A stretch of 64,000 bases of DNA from Cristatella mucedo (GCA_009760855.2 WPIO01000025.1:1595501-1659500), one strand, 5' to 3'. Positions 36,110 to 52,375 are shown, numbered from the stretch's first letter. A program made the numbers and translations. The notes: generated by a model not told the origin, from the letters alone.

Positions 36110-39100
36110 TATTTAGAAAAGTTCGGAATAAGGATATGTCTAGCACGAAGCGATCAATTGCCCCCAGAATGACCAAGTTCGCAAGTGCAGATTGCTTCTT
36201 GGAGATCATCTCACTCTAGTCCAACATAATGCTGGAGTAAGCGTAGCCTTACTCGTCATCGAGCAGCTTACGAGCAAAGTGTGTAGGTGCAAGGATTACG
36301 TCCTTATGAAGGTCAGGGCTGGTAATCGGGACGTTCTAAGGGGCGTCCTCGAGCTCTGTGGTGCAGCAAGCTCGACATTCGAACTGCCTGTGCACGACAT
36401 GAGCTCGAGGAAGATGAAACGGTTGAGCAAGCCAATTGAATCTTGACCTAACAAAGCACGCCCGGGTTCATTAGATATTGCATGGCATCGACCTATCCTT
36501 GCAACCGCACTTGATTTTCAATGATTGCCTCGGCCACATGTTTCCTAATACCGTCATTCCCTGTAATGATGTGTACCTCTTTGTTGATCAGGTTAATAGC
36601 CTTTTGCACTGCCTTGTTTCGATGTGAACGGTGGCTGCATTGACGCAAGAGAAGTTTTCAAAATGTGCCGCCATCCTGCATATATTAGTTTAACTCGCCC
36701 TTTGCGAATTGGGCCGCGCGGACACGCGAGGAAGAGAAATGAAAGCACGGGAAGCGGAAAGCTTTCTCTGCCGTATAGGACTACTCCCGATAAATATAGC
36801 TTTGAAACAAGGATGGCTAAGTGCGACGACGTTCGACGCCGTCAATTTTCTGCCTAGGTAGGTAGCGGCCCCCACGCAAACACGAACGACTCATCTGATC
36901 GACAATGTTGAAGTCATGCGCCTAAATGGCAGGCCTCGCGAAATCTCTATTGATATCGAGAGGAGCTGCAATCGATAGCTGAGCTCCAGGCGGAATAACA
37001 GGTCGGTGTGCTGCAGAGAGCAATTAAGCTTATACTTTACCTAGAGGTTACAGCTATCATAGTGTGCAGCTGCAATTTTTTCGGCAATAACACCATCTTC
37101 TATAGTCGAAGATTTCTCGACGAACGACCGAATAGCACTTTGAGCAAAGAATCTCGTCAGCTGTCTCGTCGGTCCAGCCATTCCCTGATGATGATTGGCC
37201 AGTGGCTGGCGGTGAATGGTGTGACGAATGATGTCAGAACCATTAGGCTAGGGCTGCATTCGCCGGATCTTTACGGTGCTTAACGCTTGCGCACGAAATG
37301 CACCGAGCCTATGTCGGTGGCGTCAGTGCAACGCCTGTCTGGATGGTCGACCGCTTACTAGATGAGGAGTTCTTCGCGTTCGATATCCGTATTTAACGAC
37401 ACTTTGTGATCTTTTGTTCCTCGGAGAGGGAGCCGGCGGATGGAGGAGGGGAGGGCTGACCCATAGGTATGAAGAGAGTCCGGGGAGAGCCGCCAGGATG
37501 GAAACAGTGCTCGGCGTTAGTATCGTCAAGAATAAAGCTAGTAGTGGTTGCTACCGCAATCTTTCCTTGGGCGCTGCCACTCGCTGCTCTTCGTGGACTC
37601 ACAGCCAAGGGACAATCGACGGACGCTGGCCTTTTCCGCTGTCGCCGGCGGCGATAGCTGAGTGACCGCTGTCAATACCAGGTGGCGCCCGGCGGCCCAA
37701 CTAGATCAACAGGGCTACAGCACCCTCGCCCTCTTGGCTATGCGATCGCTTTACCCTCAAGACCGACCGCATTTTTATCTTTCCCTCATGAGCCAGTCTC
37801 TCTCTCCGGGCTCGTTCCTTCCGACCTCCGCTTTGCTGCAGCCGCGGTGACTACCAGCGGCTTCGTGTAAGGCTGCAGCGCTTTTCTCAACGCAGCAGAC
37901 GGCTCAGAGGGCACCAAGATCCTTCGCGTGTAGAGGCAGCAGACCACCGTAGTGGCGGCGGGACCCGAGGCCACCGGCACTAACAGAAGACAGCGTTCCC
38001 GGCGTGTTCCGAACGATCGCCTGCTGCGACAGTTCGGCGTTCCCGGCGGAGCTGGGTCGCGTACGCAGCAGTCGATCGCACACAATGGACACGAGCGGCC
38101 CGCTCATCGATGTACCCAACAAGCGATGGAGCCGCCTTACCCGTGGCCATCTCGGACTGGCGGTTCCAGGAAGGACGCCAATCTCGAACGGCAGCGAGCG
38201 CCCGGCCGCAGTCGCTTAATGACAGCGGCTGGAGGACGTTTAGCCTGAGGAATCGCGACTAGTAGATCGGCTCATGGCACGCTTGCAAAGAAGGCTGAGC
38301 GTGCCTCGTTCGCTGCCACCGCCACCGGCTCGGGCTTACTGAACTGAACCTCGTGCGTGCACACAGCGATCGATTTGCAACCGAAACGTTCCGCCATCGC
38401 CGCCGTTTCGGCGGCGGCGGCTGTGGTGGTGATTTCGACCGCCCGCGCACAAAGTGCTCGCTAGAAAGCTCGCCATTGGGCGCGCGTCTCATCGCAAGGC
38501 GCTGACAGCAATTCTAAATTCTCGGTGCTAAAACCAGCAAACGTGGGCGCTAGCTAATTTGGCGCCTGCTTGGACGTACGGGCGGGAGTGCTTTGGCTTC
38601 GAGATCGACCTGTGGAAGGCGACGTCTCGGCGCACTAAGTACGTAACAGCAATTGCTATAAATCCTCGGATCGGTGCAGCCGGTGCCGGTCGCGGTCCCG
38701 TCCTCGAATAGCCCTTCGCCTATGTTCAGAGGTTTTTCCTTTGCCTCCTCTTCCGTGCTCAATCAACCTGGATCTTCGCTCAGGAGCAAAGTACTCGCTC
38801 TTCACGACCCAGGTAATGGATTTGAGTCCTGCACTGCACTTTTCCCCAGAATTCGCACAATCCTTGAAGCTCGCGTAGTGTCACGATGGAAAGCGAACCC
38901 GTAAATAGGAAGCTAAGCGCGGAAGAGGTATTACACAACATCGCGGGTGCCCGCTTGTCTTTCGAACGCTTCTGGTATAGATGGTGACCACCACCACTGT
39001 CGGAGGTAGGTCCGGGGGAATACCTATTGAGGATGATGCGACGCAAATTTCCCCCCAAAATCCCAGTCACCTCCATTCACAGAATCGCTATTACGTTCTT

Positions 39101-39300
39101 TCCCTTCTTATATCACCGTTCCATTGTAATGCTTGGCGACAGATTTGCAGGCGTCCCATTCAGCCGAATTTCCTTCTCTAGCTGAGCTCTCGTACGACCG
39201 TAAACTTGCAGGCAATGCTTTTGTGGGGGGGCAAAAGACGCCAGGATAAAGTCCTAGCGATCACAGCTTTCCTGCCTTCACAGTAAGACAAAACTTACAG
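36110..39300. other. No gene supported
   Basis: A mixed region. Frames at 37008-37283 (+) and 38550-38762 (-) have protein-like composition but no ATG, splice pair or known motif. AATAAA occurs at 37532 without a convincing upstream coding exon. Confidence 0.4.
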
Positions 39301-39301
39301 A

Positions 39302-39302
39302 A

Positions 39303-39386
<84 letters not shown>

Positions 39387-39437
39387 CTCAGGCGGCTGGT
39401 GAAAGAAACAAAGAAAAACTGAGAAGGAGAGAGAGAG

Positions 39438-39513
<76 letters not shown>
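39302..39513. repeat. Two (GA)n arrays
   Basis: GA arrays at about 39310-39384 and 39428-39513 are separated by a 44-bp purine-rich spacer. They lie 220 bases upstream of the TATA box at 39737 and could bind GAGA-type factors; that is inference only. Confidence 0.95.
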
Positions 39514-39517
<4 letters not shown>

Positions 39518-39736
39518 AACTCTTCAAAACCTCATCGATGGCTCTGCAACAAAGGATACTGCAGAATTCCTCCGGTAGATGCGCCACCCATACAACGCTA
39601 GCGGATGCTGCGTTGTTCTGCGATTACTCGGGCGATAGACCGGGTGCAGCCACTATGCCGCTTCAATTATTGAACCGCTCACAGCGGCCTCTGATCCGCG
39701 GCATCCCGGCGGTGACGCAATTAGCACAGGCGTCTG

Positions 39737-39744
39737 TATATAAA
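39737..39744 (+). promoter_or_regulatory. TATA box of putative secreted-peptide gene
   Basis: TATATAAA lies in GC-rich DNA. A start site would be expected near 39765-39775, followed by a donor (GCG|GTAGGT) at 39812 that closes a short non-coding first exon. The arrangement fits the coding exon at 40181. Confidence 0.5.
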
Positions 39745-39767
39745 TGGGTGGCTCGTCTGCCATCCGA

Positions 39768-39811
39768 GTCGCTTCCGTTGACGCTTTCACTTCCATTTCC
39801 GAGGCCGAGCG
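39768..39811 (+). other. Putative non-coding first exon
   Basis: The segment between the expected start site and the GTAGGT donor at 39812-39817. No ATG is present in this short stretch. The intron would be 369 bases, ending in a branch-point-like CACTAACT and a ctctctcgctgcag acceptor at 40180. Confidence 0.35.
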
Positions 39812-40180
39812 GTAGGTAGACGCTGGCCATGACGACGGGCCACGATCGCTGGCGGCAGCACTAGCGAATGCAGCGAGGGCGAGGCCTGCCGGAGAGCAGC
39901 GGGCGAGCTACCGGTTCGCGGCGGCGCGCCAGCGCTCAAGCAGCCCGCGCTTGCTAGCGTCGGCCGATTTCAAGCGAAAGGCAAACGCGGGGAGGCGAAG
40001 GATCGACTGCACCGACGTCACGCACGGAAGAGCGCGCCTTGAGGTCGCTCGCGCAGCTCCCAGCCGCGCCGAGGAGCCCAGAGCTGAGGCGCACAGGAAG
40101 GGCAGGGGCTCCGCGATATGGCGAGCTGGCATCGCCTAACATTTCCAGCCGAGACGCCGCCACTAACTCTCTCGCTGCAG

Positions 40181-40425
40181 GTGGAGAGACACGATGAACA
40201 GACGATTGCTGCGCTGCATCGTCTTGCTACGCTGCATCGTCTTTCTGCGCTTCTTCTTGACTACGTCAGCGGCCGCGCTTCCTGCCGGCGACGGGATACT
40301 GCCGGTGCAGCGGCGGCGGTTCAGAGCCGTCGACGACGCTGCTCGCGGCGACAGCTTCTACGATGTCGGACTCCCGCAGCGACCGTCGCGATCGCTGCAC
40401 TCTGTGCTATCGCTTCCGCTGGGAG
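40181..40425 (+). CDS. First coding exon, secreted protein or peptide precursor
   Basis: The exon starts after a textbook acceptor (actaac branch-like motif, then ctctctcgctgcag) and ends at a perfect donor (GGGAG|GTGAGT at 40426). ATG is at 40194, 13 bases into the exon. It encodes 77 residues plus one base. Residues 1-28 form a signal peptide: basic start (MNRRLLR), a hydrophobic core rich in L, I, V, F, and a TSAAA cleavage region. The rest is hydrophilic, with a tribasic RRR at about 40-42 and further single Arg sites, ending SRSLHSVLSLPLG. Such architecture is common in neuropeptide or hormone precursors, but I recognise no mature peptide and the downstream exons were not found. Another secreted or type I membrane protein is equally possible. 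Confidence 0.55.
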
Positions 40426-40429
40426 GTGA

Positions 40430-43699
<3,270 letters not shown>

Positions 43700-43700
<1 letters not shown>

Positions 43701-45600
43701 TGCGCACGGCGTGAATCTCACGATATTCTAAAGTCCGAGAAATAGGAGGCTGAGTCTTTGCACCAATTCAGCTCTAGCTATTGTATCTCTCGTTTCATGT
43801 CTGCTCGTAAATCCCTCGCCTCTTGAAGCGACGCTGGACAGCGCCATTGTTCCGCACAGTGTGGGTGCTCGAGAGATGGCCGTTGGCGCTCACGTGACGG
43901 CGTCCATTTATTTGCAGAATCAGTTTTGCAATACAGTTTTTGATTCTTTTGCTATCGCCACCTTCAAATCTTCAAACCTAGCGCGGAGCTCGTTGGATGG
44001 CTCTGGTGCTGTTATATTGGCTCCCTGTATATTGCGAACTTGACAGAGCTTCCAGGGCAGCCAGCGAACTGCTACTGAGCACGCGCCCCTCTTCTTCGCT
44101 TAAAATTGACCCACCTTCAGTACGAGATAACTAATCACGCCGTCTCCAGCAACGCTCTGCAAACGCAATCAGCGCGGCCGGAGAGATATTTCAAAGCGTC
44201 CCGGCTTGTGCACGTGGTTAGGACTTCTTCAGCATGCAAAAAATACTGAGAAAGGATTCGTGGATACTCAGCAGCCTGAATAAGCAAGGCGCACACTTTC
44301 TAAAGTGAAAGCCGGTTATTCGTCGGCTGTCGCGCGGAACATTTTCGGTGCCCGCCCAAGCCGCTGACGTCTGAGAGTCTGCCGGCACAGCCACATACGC
44401 TTAGGGGGCTGTGACGCGGCTCCGCCATCTGTCGGTAGAGCTGCCGGCGGCGAAAGACTTCGCTCGCTGGGCGCTAGCGTAGCGGCGCGTAATGTGACAG
44501 CAGACGGACGTCAGCGGCGCGAGCTGCTTGCCGCGCTTGGTTGACGTAGCTCTAAAAAGGCGGAGTAACAGCGAGTGGTGCACAGAGCACAGAGCCCTCA
44601 CCTCGAAGCGAATAGAGAAATCTCAAGAAAGTTGAGAAATATGCTTGAATAATTGGAGAGAAAACTGACCTGCTGTCAAGTATGCGATACAAAGCGCACG
44701 CGTGTGGCCGATATTACCGCGGCGCTTTCCGCAAAGCCGCATGGCAGCACGAAAGTACAGTCAAGGTCACACGCTGTTCATTCATGGCTACGAGTCGCTG
44801 ATGTACGCGAGTCTACGTCGGAGAGGAGTCGATTCTTGATGCTGCTCGGTCACGTGACAAGAGGTCGTGGACTGGTGGTAAGAGTGGTTCCTCATTCTGG
44901 ACGGCATGAAAGGTGCCAATGGGGCCTTCGCTATGCCAGTCACGTGACAGCCAACCCTAAATCTGGCTGCTCCGCGGCTTCCCGGTGCTAGCTGCATTAA
45001 ACTCCTGCTAAGCACCTCTGCCGGAGCGGCCAAGTGATATTGCGGAGCCTCTGGGAACTACTTTTCGGTGATACTGCTGGAAAATTTCGAGGTCAGAATC
45101 TGCGGAGCTTGACCTCGAATCAGCGCCGCCAGTAGGACCGCAGGATTGCAGCTTGACAATGCGCTCTGTAAATGCAAGATTTACAGTTCCATCTATCAGA
45201 AGACCACGGCTGAGCTTCCATAGCCGGTAGTAGCCACAGCCTGCCCTTGAACTTCGCATACCCGTAGGTCTACTCGTGAGATAGCAATGCCTTTTAATAA
45301 GCAATTACCTTACAATCACAATTACTAAGCAATTCCATTTACTTTTGTGCAATCCGTTGGCCATAGGTTTGCTCCTGCAGATCCCAAGCCATTAAACTCA
45401 GTCATAAAAATTCATTCCTGCGGCTCAGTGGGGCTGGGAGTGTAACGAGAGCATAGAACATGACGTTGGTACACACGTGTTGCCTTGACTTTGGAATATC
45501 AGGAGGCAGTGACCACCCTCCTCCCCCCGTAGCACAAAATCCGCGAGGACACGTCAGGCACAACTCTGTCGTGGCTGCAAACGACGCGCTCTACTTGCAA
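43700..45600. other. No gene seen; CACGTG palindromes
   Basis: No coding exon recognised. Perfect GTCACGTGAC palindromes occur at 44849-44858 and 44939-44948, and CTCACGTGAC at 43889-43898. A tRNA-like string (GCCGGAGCGGCCAAGTG) at about 45014 lacks a 3' half. Confidence 0.4.
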
Positions 45601-45602
45601 GG

Positions 45603-45868
45603 CACCTATTTAGGACAGCATTTAGTTGGTCCCTGTGATTCGTCCTTTACGTGCTTATGCGTGCTGACACTGTGCATGCTGCCACCAACCATATTTGCAT
45701 GCTGACCCTGTGCATGTCACCCCTAACCACGCTATTCGTTTTGTTTGTTTATTAAGCATGATATTATTCACCATTAAATTGCATTTCCCTTTACAGCAAA
45801 TGTAAAGCGCCCAGAGAGAGATTGAGTTCTCTGAGGGCGCTTTATCAAGTGCATCATTATTAATATCA
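45603..45868 (+). mobile_element. L2-like LINE 3' UTR copy
   Basis: Starts at CACCTATTTAGGACAGCATT (the end of the RT frame), then runs through the complete 3' UTR, the AGAGATTGAGTTCTCTGAGG block, GCGCTTTATCAAGTGC and a short ATT-like tail. Severely 5' truncated but fresh. Confidence 0.85.
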
Positions 45869-45869
45869 T

Positions 45870-46475
45870 AAGGCCTTCCCGATGAGGCATGAAAGAGCTG
45901 AGAGACCCTCACGGCTGGAGTCCAGCAAGGTGGTCCGACGAGTCACTAATTTCTTTCATTGTACGTCACCGACACATTGGCATTGATCGGCTTGTTCTAA
46001 GCATCTGGTGCTGACGTAAGAGAGCGGGTTAGTGAAGATGGTTGATTATAGGTTCGAGAATCAAAGGGACCGTCTCTGTGGTATGCAGTGTATTCTCCAT
46101 ACTCCCATGGCCGCGGCCGTCCACACAGCTGTGTTCACATTCCATGGTACTTTGGGCAAAATCCCTCACCTGCTGGCGATATTGCGAGGCATTCGTGCTA
46201 TTTTAGCCTCACTACAGGTGCCTTATAGACGTCCGGAAACACCGATCTTGTCGTAGGTCTCAGTCAACTGGCGGATAACTACTTCGCCTGCATGATTTAA
46301 ACGGTGCCAGCATTGTGTGGCAAATTGCTGCACGCTGAAACTTGTCCGCACTCGCCGGACGACTATCCATTCCGATAATTTCTAAAAAAAATGCCGCTAG
46401 CTAGCAAACGAGTGCATGCCACTCAGAAATATTTTTGCCGAGCGAGGCTTTATGCCGAAGCTCGAGCAAATACGG
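45870..46475. other. No gene seen
   Basis: Unremarkable DNA between a LINE tail and the dispersed 660-bp repeat. Confidence 0.35.
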
Positions 46476-46479
46476 CAGG

Positions 46480-47140
46480 CCACTTTTGGTTACGGAAAAT
46501 GCAAAGATAAGTAGCTCTTTAAATGTAAACATGCGATTAATCAATAGTTTGCAGGCAAATGAACGAAAAGCTGTTAACTACCACAAGTCTTGCGATCAAC
46601 CTACTACAATCCTGGTCTCACAATGAAGCACAACCAACCGCACATGGCGATTAAGCAAGTGGTAGATCTCAGGGCTATTACTCGTACGGTAGCTAGAAGT
46701 TAAACTGCTGGATGATACGCGACCAAGCTTTGAGCGCCGTGTCACATGGGAGGCAGGCGAAAGGTTAGAGAGCTGAGCTGCTGCCATGCTAGGAGACGGC
46801 CACGGCCACACAGGTGCGGCTCACTAGAGCATGTGACATCGATCCGTTCGAGCCGGCCTCTGAATAGACAAGAACATCACTTAAGCTCCCCGTTGTTATG
46901 TCTCTCAGGCTCGACGTTAAATATGTCACGCCCACAGGGAGCGATGGCAAGGTCTGTGAATGGAAAAATGTCCACAGACCTTTGGTGGCGAAGCTGAGCC
47001 AAAAAAAAGAAAGCAGCAGACTAAGCTGTGTACCAATGACGCGCCGATCGCAGCCTGAGCAGGGTGCTAGTCTCGCACAGCCGCCATGCTCGATCGGTTC
47101 TTACTAGCCTACCAGTGACATGACTATTGTTTTGGGAGAA
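46480..47140. repeat. Dispersed 660-bp repeat, copy 2
   Basis: Second copy of the sequence at 32095-32760, in the same orientation. Small insertions and deletions between shared anchors give no consistent open frame. Confidence 0.75.
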
Positions 47141-47144
47141 AAAT

Positions 47145-48670
47145 TGCAATATCGACGTCTATTGAAGATAACCCGACTGCTTTCTTGATCAGTTTCGCTT
47201 AGGGAACTGGTGGTTTCGTTCCGTCCACATTGGCAAATTTGACCCGTTGAAGCCAAGTTGACACAGCCACACCTGCCGTCTCAAACGATTTGCTCACGGT
47301 AAAGGCGAAGGCTCCTTAACTTTTCCACTTCTTCACGTGGGCACTCCGCTCAGTCCACTGAATGCTGACCCGCCGGCTGCTGGGCCCTTCCGAGATTGAC
47401 ATTTCGTAATGGTCGGCTGCGATTGCTAACCAACCGCTATCATGTCTTGGAGCCGTCCTGTACAGAGCAGCCGGTTGCACGGACGTTTTCATCTCTTCGA
47501 CTGGAAGCCACATTACTCGGATGCTACCAAATACTTGAATCAGTATGGACCGTCTCAAAAACCGATCATACTAGTCTAGTCAGAGAAACATGGTGTGCTA
47601 TTGCTCTTAGCTAAACCAAAGTTTGAAATTTAAAGTGGTTTTTAAATAGCGACCCGACATTCCAGCAGCTTGGAATTTTTGCACAACAGCAGAACTGACG
47701 GATAGTGCTTCCCGCCTTTCTGAGCTTCCGCTTTGCATAGGTGAGTTCGCGTAGTAAAAAGCTGTAGGATTTGTAAACAGTGCAAGGTCGACCAGTTTTC
47801 TTTTATACACGGTAAGCATTAAATTCGCCACCGGTAAATTTTCTGGACGAATCATGATCTCGAAACAGCGTTAGCAGAAGCTGAGAGGAGGTTTATTTGC
47901 CAGCCACAACAGGTCAGTGGGACTAAGAAAGAAGCAGAAACTCAGTGAATTTGTGGAGCCAGGAGGAGCAACTGGCCAGTCGCATTAACAACGACGGTAC
48001 GGAGACAGGCCATCAGAGACTGCTGACAGTTGTGAGGCAGCCGATAGAAAAAAGAAATTTTCTTACTAGCCTCGGCGTTCCATTTATGATTCAGGAAACA
48101 GCAGAAGAAAAGACGAATTCGCTAAGCCGATGCCGTTCATTCGTCGTACGAGTAACAACGGGGCGGAGGGACGCCAGAATGCGAGGTCGCTGATCGGCGG
48201 GCAGCAAAAGTTGAAAGAAGTGGCAGTTCTTAATAGTCCCAACGGCTTTGAAGTATTACGGAAGACGCAAAAGCACGACGGATTCGTGAGGCGGAAACCG
48301 GGTTTTTCAATCGCGCCTGAATGCAGCTACATGCTGGAGAGACTGAGTTAAAGGGAGAAGCACGACAATTTGGCGAGTGAAATTTCCTTGCAATAATTGA
48401 TTTGGATTCAGTTTGTAGGAAAATATTTATCGTGCTTACATGTGAGGCTGAAGCCAATATTTTAATTTTAAAAGTAAAACAATAGATACAAGAGTCAACA
48501 CGGCTTGTGCTTTTCCTAAATTGTAAAGTAATCTAAATGTAAGCCTAAGGCAGCTTCAATGTAGACTGCTGATCTTGTTATTTCGTTGAGTTCATCCTGC
48601 GGCCCCAAGTACACGGTTGGGTTGCCATTTAGTATATTTTATATTTTTACGTTTAACAGTCTTTTATGTA
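47145..48670. other. No gene seen
   Basis: Frames at 47945-48193 and 48130-48351 (+) overlap each other and have no recognisable domain or splice context. Confidence 0.35.
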
Positions 48671-48676
48671 ACAGTT

Positions 48677-49230
48677 TTATTAATAATAATAATTTTGCCT
48701 AGCGTTCTCAGAGAATCCAATCTCTTTCTAAGCGCTACACAAATGCTGTAATGAAAGCATGACCGAACGATTTGCGGTAATATTCACCATGTCATCAAGC
48801 ATAACATTGCTAGAGGTGACATGCACAGGGCCAACACACAAATCTGGTTAACAGCAGCCAGCACAGTGTCAGCTCGCATAAGCATGCAACGAATGCATCG
48901 CACGGACCCACTACATGCTGTAGCAATGGAGTGCGTCCAAAGTTTCATTTTAGATGCCACCATGTCAGGAGTGTTGTGACCTTAGTCGAAAGTGAATTGC
49001 AGGTTATGGGAGTACAGGAACTACTGGCGCGGTCTCAAAGGGTTTTAAGGTTTGTAAAGATATAGCATATCGGTTTGAATCAGAGCAGTTGACGGTACGA
49101 TGCTGACCGCCTAGTGGGGTAGTAGTTCTGATAGTACACCGGAGCCAGAGAACCAAGGGACCTAAAAGTAGTGACATAACCTTGAAGTAGATGTGCTGCT
49201 AGATTAGGAGTCAGTGAAGGTCAGCGAGTA
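48677..49230 (-). mobile_element. L2-like LINE, old copy
   Basis: Parallels 9270-9860 on the minus strand: an ATT-type tail (plus-strand TTAATAATAATAATTTTGCC), the tail block with substitutions, the 3' UTR, then the RT C-terminal part with stops. The RT part ends near 49230 at AGTGAAGGTCAGCGAG. Confidence 0.75.
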
Positions 49231-49234
49231 TGTT

Positions 49235-50960
49235 GCCTGCATGTGTGGGTGCATGTGCATGTGTGCGTGATCGCGTGTTTGCGTGTGTGTGTTTGTGCGT
49301 GTGCGAATCCTGTAATTACATTATGCTAATTGAAGATCAACCCAAACCCTTGAAGCTCTTTTCCGATGACTCCGGGAACAATAGAAGAGCTAGATAACTA
49401 TTTGCTTCCATGCACAACTGGTTACCAGCAGTTCTGCTGTACCCGTCTTCTTCAGTAAAGATTGACCAGGTTGAAATCGTTGGAGGTCTCAATGAAGTGT
49501 TCAGCAAGTATGGTGTTTGCATAATCGTAAAAGGGTAAAGGCACCGCGAGAAGTTGTTTAGTTGTATGTCTTTAAAAAGGCCCTGTCACATTCATGCAAG
49601 TATCTTCTACTTTGGAGGATTGACAGGAATTTTCGAAGAAAACAGTTTTTTTCATGCCAGCTTACGTGAAGCCACGTGTCTATCCTCTTTTTAATTTTTA
49701 TATCGCAAGCATCAAAATATACCTTCTGACTTTCTTAAATTTCACTTAAGACCTCTTTTCTAAAGCTGTTCTTAGTTTTCTATGACCGCATTCAGAACAT
49801 AAACTAAGTGTTCCATTCTTAAAATGGCTTGTCGCTGGCAGTATGAATTACTGTCCAGCAGTTCTGCTTGTGGAAGCCTACACTCCTCCAGTTCAACTTT
49901 GCTATCCTGACTTCAACGAAAGAAAGAGCGGTGTCTGTTTTTAGTTTATAGCCGGCTTGACATTATGAAGGGGTAACCAGAGAAATGTTGATCACCTACG
50001 TAGCATTTGGATACTGACGATGCAAAGTTAACTAATTCATTGGCTTACTTGTCAAATTCGATTTACGAGCGTGCTGCTTATTCTGCATTACACATTCTTT
50101 GTTAATTTTAAATGCTATTTAAATGGATTTTGTTTATGAAACAGAAAATATGATTTATCAGGTTTCGTGCCAATTTAACCATCTTGAAGCACAGGCAGAA
50201 ACAGCAGTAAGCAATACGAAGGGGAAAAGGCAAAACCATTAGTTAACAAGTGTGGCCATTGTTAGCTGCGGTATTCTCATATAAGGTATCGCTTTTCGAA
50301 AAGTACCACTTTTCTAGTTTACCATTAGCACGGATGTGTGTATACATGAGTATGCTCTAATTTTTTCAAGTGAAATACATGCTGATGCCCCACATTATTT
50401 GTGATCGAGTGAATTGCGGCCTCCATCTTTTGGCTCTAATTTCGGTTCTTTTCTTAATGGAGGTCCTGAGACCTATTAACGATCAAAGCTTCTCTGCCGG
50501 CATATTATGGTGAATCCTGGTATTTTTTAGATATGAATCCAACTCTTAGAATAGTTATTAACTCCGGAGACCCTTACACGAATATGAAACCTCAGTCGCT
50601 ATCTGGACTTTAACATACTCATTCTCTGTCTATCATTCACCGTTCCATTACTGAAATTTAGATTTGAACTCACAGAGCACCCGAAAAGTGTTTTAATTGA
50701 CTTACTATGGAAGGTCTAAAACTTGGGCTGCATGCCCAGCTTTTTATCAGGTAAGTCACAAAGCATTTTTCGGAGGGTTAGGCCTTGTAAATGTTCAGGC
50801 AAGGTTTTAAAATGCCCAAGTTTAGGCTTGCCGCCTGGATAAGGCATTTTAATTCGTATGAGCCTCATAGAAGTCAGGCGGACTCACCCATCACTGGGCT
50901 CACAAATATTTTCAAAATACGAAAGAAACATGCAAAAAGGTTAAATCATATTAAATAGAA
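49235..50960. other. AT-rich, no gene seen
   Basis: A short TG-rich microsatellite (about 49240-49305) and otherwise AT-rich DNA without recognised features. Confidence 0.4.
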
Positions 50961-51129
50961 ATGAAACGACGTCACCTCATTTATCGTGGTTAATTGGTTC
51001 CAGACAACCACAATAAGTGAATTTCTGCGAAAGAGGATTGTTAATAAATAAATACAATATTTTTGTTGTTAGACCTTAGAAAACCTGTTTACTACCATCC
51101 AAACACGGTTTTTAGCATTACTAGTTTTG

Positions 51130-51636
51130 TCGATCACGTTTAGGTCTCTTTATTCTTTTGCTCCAGCCTTCCTATCAGATTCACTTCCGCACCAGGCCAA
51201 GCATTGCACCACCCACTTTTCAGAAACTAATTATTTCCCTATAACTCGTGCAGACCTCAAATCATATGCAGACCGTGCTCTTAGTTCGTTTTCTCCCAAA
51301 GTGTGGAACTCGCTCCTGACTTCCGTCATAACATCCCGTGACGTGACCACTTAAAAAAATACAAATGCATCTATTTAGGACAGCATTTAGTGGGTCCCCG
51401 TGATTCTTCCTTTATGTGCTTATGCGTGCTGACACTGTTGCATGCTGCAACTAACCACACTTGCATGATGACCATGTGCATGCCACCCATAACCATGTTT
51501 TTCATGTTGTTTATCAAGCATGATTTTTCCTTTCACTATTCAATCGTGTTTTCTTTGCAGCCAATCTAAAGCGCCTAGAAAAAGATAGAGTTGCCTGAGG
51601 GCGCTTTATCAAGTGAATTATTATTATTATTATTGG
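51130..51636 (+). mobile_element. L2-like LINE inserted in Tigger-like element
   Basis: Starts in the RT C-terminal region (SLYSFAPAFLSDSLPHQAKH), continues to the KVWNSLLTS motif, then the 3' UTR, the tail block and an ATT tail at 51620-51636. Its 5' break is inside the Tigger-like sequence. Confidence 0.85.
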
Positions 51637-51696
51637 AATCACATGGAAATGAAATAACATCCCTTTGTCACCAGTGCACTCGTACCTGTATGTGTA

Positions 51697-52375
51697 ATCA
51701 GGCGCTTGCAGCTGGTGCAAAACTCTGCTGCTAGGCTTGTCTGTCGTGAGCTTCGTAGTTGCAACATCACACAACTTTTCGCCGACCTGCACCGGCTCCC
51801 AGTCAAGCAAGGCATGAATTTCAAGGTTTTGTCACTCAATTCTAGGTCCCTTCATTGTTTGGCTCAATCCTACCTATCCGATCTACACACTCACAAGGCT
51901 AAGCATCGTAACCAGCCGCTTTTCGGAATCCAACATTTTACCAATACCTCGTACAAACATAAAACCTTTTGGAAACCGTGCTTTTAGATCGTACGCTCCC
52001 AAAGCCTCGAACTCACTTCCAACTTGCGTCACGACATCTCTTGACTTGACCACATTTGAAAAGAAATTAAAAACACACCTATGTATGACAGCATTTAGTG
52101 GTCCCTGTGATTAGTCCTGTATGTGCTTTGGTGTGCTGACACTGTTGCATGGGGCCACTAACAGCACTTGCATGCTGACCCTTTGCATGTCACCCCCTAA
52201 CCATGTTAACCATCTAAATCTAAATCCATCCATCTAAATCCATAACCATCTAAATTCTTGCTGCTCATGAAGCATGATACCAGTAACCATTTGATCGTGT
52301 TTTCTTTGCAGCAAATGTAAAGCGCCCAGAAAGACATTGAGTTCTCTGGCGGCGCTGGCGCTTTAAAAAGTGTAC
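51697..52375 (+). mobile_element. L2-like LINE, second nested insertion
   Basis: Begins at LQLVQNSAARLVCRELRSC and continues through LHRLPVKQGMNFKVLSL and a degenerate YLSDL block to the 3' UTR and tail block (AAAGACATTGAGTTCTCTGG). A local duplication of CCATCTAAATC lies near 52210-52255, and the tail has GGCGCT twice. It is older than the neighbouring copy. Confidence 0.82.

Noticed and set aside
37008-37283. 91-residue frame with hydrophobic N-terminus
   Set aside because: It begins at GTG rather than ATG, has no acceptor in front of it, and does not resemble any family I know.
38550-38762. Minus-strand frame with glutamate-rich start
   Set aside because: A stop codon lies just before the first codon, there is no ATG start and no splice pair, and the opposite strand is open too.
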